NCBI GenBank assembly: GCA_950022655.1
Contig: OX465584.1
Coordinates: forward strand, 59,259,841 to 59,323,840
DNA from: Alentia gelatinosa
Taxonomy: Eukaryota; Annelida; Polychaeta; Phyllodocida; Polynoidae
Reading direction: 5' to 3'
DNA: 64,000 nt
Positions 54,698 to 64,000 of this stretch are shown here, one piece after another. The first letter of the stretch is position 1. Each line of letters starts with the position of its first letter. The notes under the pieces were generated by a model. It had not been told where the DNA came from, did no database searches, and saw nothing but the letters and a program-made list of their open reading frames with translations. The position numbers were made by a program, and so were the translations under genes.

Positions 54698-55128
54698 TTA
54701 GAGGGGGCGTCCACCAACCACGACAAGGCTCCGACAATGGCTTTCCGACAAGGTCCACGACAGCTCTACGATTGGAAGCCTTGTCGTAGCCTTGTCGTGG
54801 TTGGTGGACCACAGTTCCCGACAAAAGGCTACGACAAGGCAACAACAGGCTGCGACATGAAGCTTGTCGGGGGCCTGTCGGGGGCCTTCCGACAAGGTTA
54901 CGACAAAATCGAACATGTTCGATTTTGGAGCCGTGTCGTGGCGTGTCGGGAGGTTGTCGCAGAGGTCTACGATAGAATATTTAGGTGGAGCGTGCACTTC
55001 CCGACAGGCTGCGACAAGGGCTCATGACAACTCCCCTCCTCACTACAATGCTGCGACAAGGTGCCAATTGGAACTTTCTTGTCTGCTCTTGTCGTAGCCC
55101 TGTCGTGGTTGGTGGACGCCCCCTCTTA
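54698..55128. mobile_element. MITE-D copy 2, TTA duplication
   Basis: Element 54701-55125 (425 bp), TTA on both sides. Ends GAGGGGGCGTCCACCAACCA and TGGTTGGTGGACGCCCCCTC. An extra inner copy of the inverted end (TTGTCGTGGTTGGTGGACCA near 54792) makes a sub-hairpin with the left end. Confidence 0.88.
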
Positions 55129-55223
55129 CTCTCCAAGCAGCTCTCAGAATCCACAGATAAGAAAGCTGCTTGGTCCGTAAGTGAGAATTTGTGGCATGAC
55201 CAGGGTTTAACCTTATCAACCTC

Positions 55224-55608
55224 TAAACCCCAATGCCCATCTACCGATTCAGGGTTGAACGATTAGTTCGCAAATGGTATAGGAGTCGGTGAACTTATCG
55301 TAGGCAAATTACGTAACCCAATCATGCCCCATTAACCAAAGATCTGTTGTCGGCGACTAGATTTATCAACATGTTGATAAATTTTTTGCCACCGATTTTG
55401 GAACATAGAAACCACAACTTGTCGGCAACAAAAGGACATCTGAAGGAGGTGGTTCACTAATCGCTGGCTCACCCTTGCCTAGCTGTCCTACATCTACCGA
55501 CTACGGCCGACTCCGTTAGGATACCTCGTCCGAAACAAATTACCGTCTGTTTGTCGCCAACAAAGTTACATAAATGTTCCGAAATCGGTAGATGGGCATT
55601 GGGCTTTA
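55224..55608. mobile_element. MITE-E copy
   Basis: Element 55227-55605. TAA on the left, TTA on the right. Centre includes AACATGTTGATAAATTTTTT and GTCGGCGACTAG. Ends ACCCCAATGCCCATCTACCG and CGGTAGATGGGCATTGGGCT. Confidence 0.82.
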
Positions 55609-55887
55609 GTTGAAACACAGTGTAGACAGAGGTGGCGGCCAATCTAGGGACACCCCCTTTAGTTGGAACAGAATGGAGACAGAGGTGGCATCCAAGCTCC
55701 CCCCACCCCCACCCGACCACCTGTAGTCACGCCAGGTGGGTCACCGTGACACCCCATACACGGTCAACACATCAGGGGAACCCCCTCTGAGGCTATAAAT
55801 AGACGTGGTTGCCAGGTGAGTGGCGGGCGGTCAGAGAAGGTGCGTTGATGTTTGGTAGATACGATCAGGTTGCACCCCTCAGTAGGG

Positions 55888-57721
55888 GACTGGTACTAGA
55901 CTGGCTCCAGTCCCTGCATCCTATGGCTACCCTCCTCGCTGGGATACTGGCTCCAGTCCCTGCATCTTATAGCTACCCTCCTCACTGAGATACTGGCTCC
56001 AATCCCTGCATCCTATAGCTACCCTCCTTGCTGGGATACTGGCTCCATTCCCTGCATCCTATGGCTACCCCCCTTGCTGGGATACTGCCTCCAATCCCTG
56101 CATCCTATGGCTACCCTCCTTGCTGGGATACTGGCTCCAATCCCTGCATCCTATGGCTACCCTCCTTGCTGGGATACTGCCTCCAATCCCTGCATCCTAT
56201 GGCTACCCTCCTAGTTGGGATACTGGCTCCAATCCCTGCATCCTATGGCTACCCTCCTTGTTGGGATACTGGCTCCAGTCCCTGCATCCTATGGCTACCC
56301 TCCTCACTGAGATACTGGCTCCAATCCCTGCATCCTATGGCTACCCTCCTTGCTGGGATACTGCCTCCAGTCCCTGCATCTTATGGCTACCGTCCTTGCT
56401 GGGATACTGGCTCCAGTCCCTGCATCCTATGGCTACCCTCCTTGCTGGGATACTGCCTCCAATCCCTGCATCCTATGGCTACCCTCCTTGCTGGGATACT
56501 GCCTCCAATCCCTGCATCCTATGGCTACCCTCCTTGCTGGGATACTGCCTCCAGTCCCTGCATCTTATGGCTACCGTCCTTGCTGGGATACTGGCTCCAG
56601 TCCCTGCATCCTATGGCTACCCTCCTTGCTGGGATACTGGCTCCAATCCCAGCATCCTATGGCTACCCTCCTTGCTGGGATACTGCCTCCAATCCCTGCA
56701 TCCTATGGCTACCCTCCTTGCTTGGATACTGCCTCCAGTCCCTGCATCTTATGGCTACCGTCCTTGCTGGGATACTGGCTCCAGTCCCTGCATCCTATGG
56801 CTACCCTCCTTGCTGGGATACTGGCTCCAATCCCTGCATCCTATGGCTACCCTCCTAGTTGGGATACTGGCTCCAATCCCAGCATCCTATGGCTACCCTC
56901 CTTGCTGGGATACTGCCTCCAATCCCTGCATCCTATGGCTACCCTCCTTGCTGGGATACTGGCTCCAGTCCCTGCATCCTATGGCTACCCTCCTAGTTGG
57001 GATACTGGCTCCAATCCCTGCATCCTATGGCTACCCTCCTTGCTGGGATACTGCCTCCAGCCCCTGCATCCTATGGCTACCCTCCTAGTTGGGATACTGG
57101 CTCCAGTCCCTGCATCCTATGGCTACCGTCCTCGCTGGGATACTGGCTCCAGTCCCTGCATCTTATGGCTACCCTCCTTGCTGGGATACTGGCTCCAATC
57201 CCAGCATCCTATGGCTACCCTCCTTGCTGGGATACTGCCTCCAATCCCTGCATCCTATGGCTACCCTCCTTGCTGGGATACTGGCTCCAGCCCCTGCATC
57301 CTATGGCTACCCTCCTGGTTGGGATACAGTATTTCCAACACTCTACATACAGATATTCTGGCCTTTGATTAGGATATCTGATGGGAGATTGATACCCTCT
57401 CGCTTTTATCTTAATCGGGTCACAGTCAGGAGAAGGTGAAATTTATTGCTATGATAGCACAGCCGGCAAGGGAACTGGAGGAGGGAAAGGGGAGGGGTAG
57501 GAGGAGGTATAGGGTTACAGGGAGCGGCTTGGGGCCATAAACAGGAGATTCTGTTCATAGTAGACAAGTCTTTGATTCAGGGGCCAGCCAGAGAAGGATA
57601 CATACTAAAATTAACTTTATTTTGATTGTGAAGGAATGTAGGACAAAAACAAAATTCTGATTGTGATTAATCATATATTGAATGTTCAATATCAAAGACT
57701 CGAGCAAGTCTAGGCTGGTAC
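55888..57721 (+). mobile_element. Minisat-carrier, about 31 units
   Basis: Element 55897-57712 with 9-bp flanks GACTGGTAC and GGCTGGTAC (8 of 9). About 1.43 kb of 46-bp units, then a unique part (57330-57560) and the terminal region ending CTCGAGCAAGTCTA. It is the largest of the carriers here. Confidence 0.87.
55897..57328 (+). repeat. 46-bp minisatellite, about 31 units
   Basis: Unit of 46 bp as elsewhere; TTGCTGGGATACTG[G/C]CTCC is the commonest version. Because 46 is not a multiple of three, all three forward frames stay open and give overlapping 276-, 322- and 340-codon readings. These are not proteins. Confidence 0.95.
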
Positions 57722-58204
57722 CTCTGATATGTCTGGTATGAGGGCTTTGAGTGTTCACCATCATCAACAAACATATGTATAATCAATTCTCCCTCTCAGT
57801 TTCTGGGAAATCAGGTCTGGATTCTGTTCATCATGAAATGTTTAAAATTAGTGGACGAGTGCGTGAAGTTTTGCTTTCATAGGCACGCTATTTGTAGTTT
57901 CAAGGTCATGACCGGTAATGTCATGTCATTATATGATGAAGTCAGCATTCTATTCTCGATGAAGAGGCGGGCTTTGTTTTAAGTACTAATTCATGTATCA
58001 TTATTTAGGTCTGGCTATTCCTATGGAACAAAGACACAGAAGGTACACCAATCACAAATCATAAGCCCTTTTCTTTAAAGGGTTTCTTCGGTTTCAAATT
58101 ATAAGCAGTGAGATGTATGATTATCTATAGCTTAGAGGATCGAAGAAATAAGAAAATAACAAATTGTTTCTTAGCACATACCTATTTAGAACTGCATTGG
58201 GAAT
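57722..58204. other. No gene recognised
   Basis: Short AT-rich sequence. TTTAGGTCTGGCTATTCCTA (about 58001) recalls HM5 module ends. Confidence 0.45.
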
Positions 58205-58968
58205 CATATAAATAGACAAAACTTTATGAGTTTAGATACTCTGCAATCATCATCTAGGCGAAACCAAGTGACGATTACAGTGCATCTAAATTAGTGGAGT
58301 ATTGTCTATCATCCCTTTCATGGACAATAAAATGGCAATATTAGAACAATTTAAACTACTTCACAGATCCAGTTAGGAACGTTTAAAAGTACATGTTCAT
58401 GTCTTATCTTCTCTCTAAAATCCTGGCCGCTGATTGGTCAATCCCATATGACGTTATTTCACATTCACTCCTCCAAGACCATGGCGTAATTAAGCAGAAC
58501 TGTCTTTAGAAACATATTTTGAACCACTACGCTCACTCATTTGGATGCTCCGTATCATCACTCGGCTACGCCTCGTGACGATTACTACGCATCCAAACTT
58601 GTGGCATAGTGGTTCAAAATACGTTTCGAAAGCGGTTCTGTTTTTATCTCACCCCCAACACGGACCTTACAGTCGATTTTAAGCAATAATATAATCATGT
58701 ATTGAATTGTTCAAACAATGACGCCGGAACTTTTTTTTTTTAACGCGACGTTCATTGGTTGCTACGTTGCTACGTTCTCTGCCACCACCATGGCGTAGTA
58801 GTGTAACTTTACTTAGGTGAGCGTTGCGTATTTTATTTCAACGTTAATTCGATGGCACAACCTGTACCAGGGGTGGGATAATATCGTCACTTTTCTGGGG
58901 TGATCGTTGAGTATATATTTTTAATGTTATTCCTATGACTAAACTTATACCAAGGGTGAGATAACCTG
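58205..58968. mobile_element. Cluster of HM5/HM7-like hairpins and modules
   Basis: Decayed hairpin 58205-58312 (GGAGTATTGTCTAT arm). Second hairpin 58512-58640 with loop CTCGGCTACGCCTCGTGA (58561-58578). Module from TTTTATCTCACCCCC (58643) to CCAGGGGTGGGATAA (about 58867-58881). Then an HM5 module end (58886-58968) in reverse. Non-coding. Confidence 0.7.
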
Positions 58969-59639
58969 TTGTCCGCATGTAATCCTATAAGTATTTCTCT
59001 CACGGCTTAAGGGCAACTCTACACCTTAAAGAAAAAGACCTAGATCAGTTAAAAGCAGTGATAAATTAAAAGAAGGGTGTACTTTTAACATAGCTATTGT
59101 GTGATGTTCAGCAACGTAATGTGAAAGGAACTCAGCAAAAACAGCAAAATCCTTGAGTTCTGTTACTCTTCTAATCATTTAGTTACATTTTCCACTCGCT
59201 GCTTTGAATTGGGATGATATTTGGAGATGACTAAATTAAAGCACAACATATCCATGAACTTTTTATGTATAAGTGTGCCTCCCAAAACGCTAATATTTAG
59301 TTCGAGCATCTTTATGAAAGCCCTAGTAAGAAATACAGAAGAAAAAGAAGTAATGTTCTTGGAAGACCTTTATCTGAGGTAGGAGTGCTATCAATCTCGT
59401 TGTGGCAAGTAAAATATTTATCATACCTAGGATGTTGTGTTAGGTAGCGCAGATAACAATGCAGATAACATTCCTACTATTTAAATCCTAATAGATATCA
59501 TTGATTCTCACCGATCAATTGGAAGGAATAAATCGGTAAGAATCGGTGTCGATATAAGATATCTTTTGCAACGATCTAACTATGATCAAAAGGTGCCTAC
59601 CAATGACAGGTTGAGAGCTCAGAGCAGATTCAGTCATAA
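58969..59639. other. No gene recognised
   Basis: AT-rich; nothing matched. Confidence 0.5.
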
Positions 59640-60330
59640 GGCCTGTTTCCATTGGAAGACGAAAATGGTGTAGATTTTCTTAGTTAACCTGATAGCTCAT
59701 TTAGACATAAGGCCTGTTTCCATTGGCCAAAGAATCCGGTGTAGATTTTTTGTGTTCTCCTAATAGCCCATTTCCATTGGCCATCACCAGTATACAGTCA
59801 CAAACCACCAGCAAACCTTTAGCACTGCTGACACAAAATGTAAATAGGCTATTAAGAAAACACAGAAAATCTACACCGTGTTTTTTCGTCAAACGGAAAA
59901 TGGCCTTTTGCGTCAGCATTGCTAAGGGTCCATCCGAGGTTCCTGATTGTATATCGGTCATGGCCAATGGTAATGGGCCTATAAAACTATTTTCCATTGG
60001 CCGACAAAAACGGCACCGATTAATTGAGTTAATCAAAAACGGGAAACAAGAAGGCTGAAACTTTTAATCTCCCACATATAGCACTACCTTCCAACTTTTT
60101 GTACCACCGACGAAATATCTCTGTGTTGAATTAATCGTTGGCAAAATTAACTAGAACATCATAAATCGGTCAGAGACTACCTCTATTTCCATTGAAAATA
60201 CCTTTTTATTACCTCAACCGATTATATGGACTGATTTTTCAGTTTCTCAAGTAGAACCACTATCCAACTTTTGTATAGGGTGCATTTAATCGGTAATATT
60301 TTTATCGGAAGGTGGAAACACCACATAACA
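59640..60330. mobile_element. Decayed MITE(s), GGCCTGTTTCCATTGGCC ends
   Basis: AAGGCCTGTTTCCATTGG appears at 59639 and 59709, with CACCAGCAAACCTTTAGCAC inside and inverted relatives (CAATGGTAATGGGCC, GGTGGAAACACCACATAAC) to the right. The two 111-codon frames on opposite strands reflect inverted-repeat symmetry, not genes. Confidence 0.6.
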
Positions 60331-60600
60331 GGCATTATACTTACACCATCGTTGTCGGTCGCTGAACCTTTAGTGAATTGAAAAAAAGGAAAAAGAAATA
60401 TTGTGAGTGTGGATCATCCTGCACTAGAACACGTGTTGTAGAGGAGGGAGGAGGTGTCTAGATCGTGACAGCCCTTCTGACCACAGACTACATAATTACA
60501 CAAAAATACACCTTCACCCCCTCCCGCTGTCTCCTCACCCCAAATAAACAACTCTTCCTCCACACCGACCACCTTCCCTCCACTCAGATACATAGACGGT

Positions 60601-60870
60601 AATCGATGGCTTTGTAGACAGGTGGTAGTAAACGATGAGGGGTCGACGCGTAGTAATACATGAGCGCTAGCGAGTGTATTTTAATGTCAACCTCCAGTGG
60701 TTTACAGAACCGCCAGTCTACAAAATCATCGTTTGTTGTATTATTATCCATCTTATCCAATAAATCAACCATGGGAAAGGCAATATTAAAGGCTATGTCA
60801 CCAGGGAATTTTTCATTGCTATGTAGGATCGAGGGATTATTTTCCCATATACCATGCCTTTGAAGCTGTA
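60601..60870. mobile_element. HM-type element, CTCGCTAGCGCTCG loop, copy 2
   Basis: Inverse of 19640-19950. Hairpin GATGGCTTTGTAGACAGG (60605) to CTACAAAATCATCGTTTG, with GAGCGCTAGCGAG at the tip; then the module to about 60866. Confidence 0.78.
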
Positions 60871-61051
60871 TGCCACGGATTTAAACGGGACAATAGTTTT
60901 TAAACAATGAGTAGTGGTTTACATATCCCATTTTGTCTCCCGTATGTCTTTTCTCCAATCTGTGTCTGTCTTACTAGATATCCTTAATATTAATACTTCA
61001 AAATATGTCATAACCACACTGAAGATGTACTCTGCCTCTAATAAACACCTG

Positions 61052-61270
61052 AAATAAAGTAGTTCTGTAGCACCCATGATCATTCTGTATTTTGTCGGGT
61101 GAAGGATCTCAGTGTAAGCAGCAATAATCTCATCATTGTATTACTTTTTGTTTGAACTGCTATGTGGTAGTTGTTATTAACTTTTTCTTCCTTTCACATC
61201 TTGCAGAAACAATATCATGGATATCTCATTGTGATTGAATCTTCTTGATGTTTATAGATGCTGCTATTTA
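61052..61270. repeat. Dispersed repeat L, copy 2
   Basis: Matches 34212-34442 with many substitutions and small gaps. Confidence 0.65.
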
Positions 61271-61287
61271 AAAAAGAAATGAATAGT

Positions 61288-61412
61288 GGTTTATTTAGTC
61301 CCCATACATTCTCAATAGGTACTTCGTATACCATGCATAATACACAATGGGTGGTGGTTTACTGAGTCCCCATACATTCTCAATAGGTTCTTTGTATACC
61401 ATGGATAACAAA
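61288..61412. repeat. Short tandem duplication
   Basis: TCCCCATACATTCTCAATAG occurs twice, about 64 bp apart, each followed by TTTGTATACCATG or a close form. A related phrase lies near 19570-19610. Confidence 0.75.
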
Positions 61413-62397
61413 CTAGTTTACTCTGTATACTGTCACTGCATCAAATCTTATTAATGATCTAGTTTGGTCTGCATGTTTTAGCAATTAACATTTTTGATTT
61501 CTACAATAGTCCTTACTCCACAGGTTGGCTTCGCACCTTATCTGCCTGGTTACGCAATGAAGCTTCAACAACTTTACCTGGCGCAAACACTGCTACTATA
61601 TTGGCGCTCTTTTTGGTTGTGGTTCTCCTCCTATCGTCCGCAATATCACACCACCTCTGCACGTGGCTCTATCAGGCATTCCCATCATAGCAGGCATACC
61701 TGGTCCAACCGCGGTATCTGCAGCGTAGGGGACACCCCTCCCCTGACCCCCCCCCCCCCCTACTTTAATGACCACTTCTACTCTCTGTTGCCTTAACCTT
61801 GGCGCCAAAAGAGTCCCCTTCAAAGTGCCCTTCAGTTCATCCCTGGACGCTTTCAGGGTTCATGTTCCAATTCGGTATGTGGGTCACACAGTTACTTGTT
61901 TTTCTATGTGATGAGTAAGTGTGGAGGTATATGTTGGCGACTGCTGGTGGTGTGAAAGGTTGGCATGTCGTCATCAAAGCCATGGGGATGCCGATAGAAC
62001 TGGTTTCAGGTTTGAGGTGACACATGGTTTATGAGTGTATTCAGCAAATTGTTCTGGGTTGAATTGTATCCTCAGTTATGTAATATAGAGAGACGGGTTT
62101 AGGGTGCTTGGATGAAATCTGTTCCGATTTGTTTAGGTGTGTTTAGATGTACCGAGTTTGAAGACCGAGGGACGTTAAAACACATCAAAGCAATGAGGAG
62201 GGATTTTATTTATGCACCTCACCCTGCCTCCTTAATATTATCGACATGAATATCATTGAGAAAGAGCCAATTTAGTGCTAACACAATAAGTCACGTGACA
62301 CGGAGGGACGAACTATATCTATTCATCCCTGACTGATGAATAGAATCTACACAGCTGACCACAAAATGAAAGACATTCGCGCAGAGGAATATCACAC
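61413..62397. other. No gene recognised
   Basis: A 100-codon plus frame (61494-61796) and a 75-codon minus frame overlap, ending in poly-C; no domain. Poly-C run at about 61747-61760. Confidence 0.45.
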
Positions 62398-62640
62398 GGA
62401 AACTGGCTTACTGTCTTCGTACATCGAAATTACGCGGTGGAATTATTGATCGCATATATCCTGATGCCATAGACAGAGGGATGTATGTGATCAATAATTT
62501 CACCAACTATCTTGACGTACGAAGACAGTTAGCATGTTTTCCTATTATTACATACCTAAAGATGGCGAAATTTTACCTACTCACTTGATCACTACCGTTC
62601 GTCACACTGTGACGTACGGGTATAAATACGCCATCTTTTG
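62398..62640. mobile_element. GAAGACAGT hairpin plus module, copy 5
   Basis: Hairpin 62398-62553 with arms CGGAAACTGGCTTACTGTCT and ACGAAGACAGTTAGCATG. The downstream module phrase GTGACGTACGGGTATAAATA follows as in copies 1 and 3. Confidence 0.8.
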
Positions 62641-62743
62641 CCCAAATACGACGGAGAATGCAAATATTTTTTCGTTCTAGGTGTCGTCACTCTAAAAACT
62701 ATTTTTTTCTTCATTCCGTAGTATAGTGTAGTCTGCAAATTTG

Positions 62744-63386
62744 AGGTTATCAGTGGTATTGGCGTTATTTGACACTTGGTGCCGCATACTTAAATGACCA
62801 CATAAATTATTGGCGCTGTTTGACACTTGGTGCCGCATACTAAACTGACCACATACAATCATTTGGTGTCACATTGTAAAATGATGACAACCAATCAATG
62901 GCAACATTTGACACTTGGTGCCGCATACTAAAATAACCACATACAATCATTTGGTGCCACATTGTAAAATGATGACAACCAATCAATGGCAACATTTGAC
63001 ACTTGGTGCTGCATACTAAAATAACCACATACAATCATTTGGTGCCACATTTTAAAATGATGACAACCAATGAATGGCAACATTTGACAATTGGTGCCGC
63101 ATACTAAAATAACCACATACAATCATTTGGTGCCACATTGTAAAATGATGACAACCAATCAATGGCAACATTTGACACTTGGTGCTGCATACTAAAATAA
63201 CCACATACAATCATTTGGTGCCACATTGTAAAATGATGACAACCAATGAATGGCAACATTTGACAATTGGTGCCGCATACTAAAATAACCACATACAATC
63301 ATTTGGTGCCACATTGTAAAATGATGACAACCAATGAATGGCAACATTTGACACTTGGTGCCGCATACTAAACTGACCACATACTA
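62744..63386. repeat. Satellite, 88-bp unit
   Basis: Units contain CAATCATTTGGTGCCACATT and GACACTTGGTGCCGCATACT, repeating every 88 bp (for example 62950, 63038, 63126, 63214). Four overlapping minus-strand frames of 62-64 codons are translations of it. The array resumes at 63705 after an HM3 insertion. Confidence 0.93.
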
Positions 63387-63702
63387 TGGAGAAACCAAAC
63401 AAGAGTTGGTCGTGTTGTTGTTTATCGCACAACGGCAAGATCGCGATCGCGATCGTGAGGCGAAGCCGAGAGCAGTAATATGCGATCCTGCCAGAGTGTG
63501 ATGAACAATAACATGACTAACTCTAGTTTGGTTTAGAATTCATCCTACACTGCCCGTCTAAATTACTTCAACATTAACAAATAACGTCATTTGTCAAGTG
63601 TATCCCACTAGAGCAATATTTTTCATTTTTCTTAACTCCAGACCGAAAATACAGTGGCCCAAAGTTAAGTCTATGGAGTTTTTTTATTAGGGGTAGGATA
63701 AA
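63385..63702. mobile_element. HM3 element, copy 2, in the satellite
   Basis: Starts ATGGAGAAACCAAAC and ends GGGGTAGGATAAA. Hairpin loop GTGAGGCGAAGCCGAGAG (63456-63473). Contains GATCGCGATCGCGATCG at one arm. Inverse to 46059-46371. Confidence 0.85.
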
Positions 63703-63782
63703 ATAATTGGCGTTATTTGACACTTGGCACGGCATACTATAAGCTGGAGGTGGAGGTGAGAGGAGAACACAGTGGGAGGGGC

Positions 63783-63853
63783 TGGGGGCTTGGCCGTTAT
63801 GCTCCTCACTGGGGGCTTGGCCGTTATGCTCCTCACTGGGGGCTTGGCCGTTA
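63783..63853. repeat. 27-bp tandem repeat
   Basis: GGGGGCTTGGCCGTTATGCT plus CCTCACT repeats two and a half times, ending at the TTA used by MITE-D. Confidence 0.88.
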
Positions 63854-64000
63854 GAGGGTGCGTCCACCAACCACGACAAGGCTGCGACAACGGCTTTCCG
63901 ACAAGGTCCACGACAGCTCTACGATAGGAAGCCTTGTCGTGGTTGGTGGACCACAGTTCCCGACAAGAGGCTACGACAAGGCCACGACAGGCTGCGACAT
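63851..64000. mobile_element. MITE-D copy 3, cut by window end
   Basis: TTA at 63851-63853, then GAGGGTGCGTCCACCAACCA. Matches 54701-54850 closely, including the inner TTGTCGTGGTTGGTGGACCA. Confidence 0.85.

Noticed and set aside
56028..57372. Long repetitive proteins of 276-340 codons
   Set aside because: They are translations of a 46-bp minisatellite in three frames with no start context, domain or selection signal.
59701..60058. Two 111-codon frames on opposite strands
   Set aside because: Mirror each other through the inverted repeats of decayed MITEs.
62840..63380. Four minus-strand frames with CHWLSSFYNV-like repeats
   Set aside because: They recur every 88 bp and reflect the satellite unit.

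Overview
This window is eukaryotic and looks like intergenic or intronic DNA from a metazoan genome, probably an aquatic invertebrate; I cannot name the species. The evidence is a Penelope-like retroelement, fragments of LINE reverse transcriptase, many short non-autonomous DNA elements with 3-bp TTA/TAA, TTAA or 9-10-bp target duplications, several minisatellites, poly-A tails and candidate splice sites. There are no operons, Shine-Dalgarno sites or long bacterial-type genes. I recognise no intact host gene, tRNA, rRNA or CRISPR array. Most of the long open frames are accidents of repeats.

Layout. 1-2.4 kb: hairpin elements, a LINE RT relic (about 0.94-1.13 kb) and a 63-bp minisatellite. 3.46-7.82 kb: the best gene-bearing feature, a Penelope-like element (PLE) of about 4.36 kb with RT and GIY-YIG endonuclease domains, two in-frame TGA codons and a 14-bp flanking duplication. 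8.5-17 kb: hairpin/TIR elements, a 59-65-bp minisatellite (13.1-14 kb) and a foldback with tandem units (16.06-16.58 kb). 17.1-20.9 kb: an 85-bp satellite with higher-order structure and insertions. 21-28 kb: a poly-A micro-insertion, hairpin elements, and a mobile element carrying a 46-bp minisatellite. 28-36 kb: paired TTAA elements and a dense cluster of one Harbinger-like MITE family. 36-43 kb: hairpin elements, a GT-rich tract and a candidate broken secreted-protein exon on the minus strand (41.44-41.97 kb). 44-57.7 kb: more MITEs, two further minisatellite carriers (one with about 31 units) and a LINE tail with a perfect 54-bp inverted duplication. 58-64 kb: hairpin elements, an 88-bp satellite and a third foldback-rich MITE running off the window end.

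Working labels used below. HM = bipartite 'hairpin + module' elements: a foldback hairpin, often with a loop like CTCGGCTTCGCCTCG, next to a 120-230-bp module bounded by inverted ends such as TATCCTACCCC/GGGGTAGGATA or TTATCTCACCCC/GGGGTGAGATAA. Minisat-carrier = element with ends TAGACT[G/T]G...CAAGTCTA, 9-10-bp target duplications and 1 to about 31 copies of a 46-bp unit. MITE-C, MITE-D and MITE-E = three families with 3-bp TTA/TAA duplications (PIF/Harbinger-like). Family M = a 520-bp pair with TTAA duplications.

How the parts relate. The window is a nested stack of insertions: MITE-E sits in a minisat-carrier, HM elements sit in satellites and in a minisat-carrier, a LINE tail sits in a MITE-E, and a CCCGC-rich repeat sits in an HM element. 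The most novel-looking observations are the shared HM architecture across families with unrelated stems, and the minisatellite that appears to travel as a transposon. All coordinates come from reading the sequence by eye, so ends may be off by a few bases.
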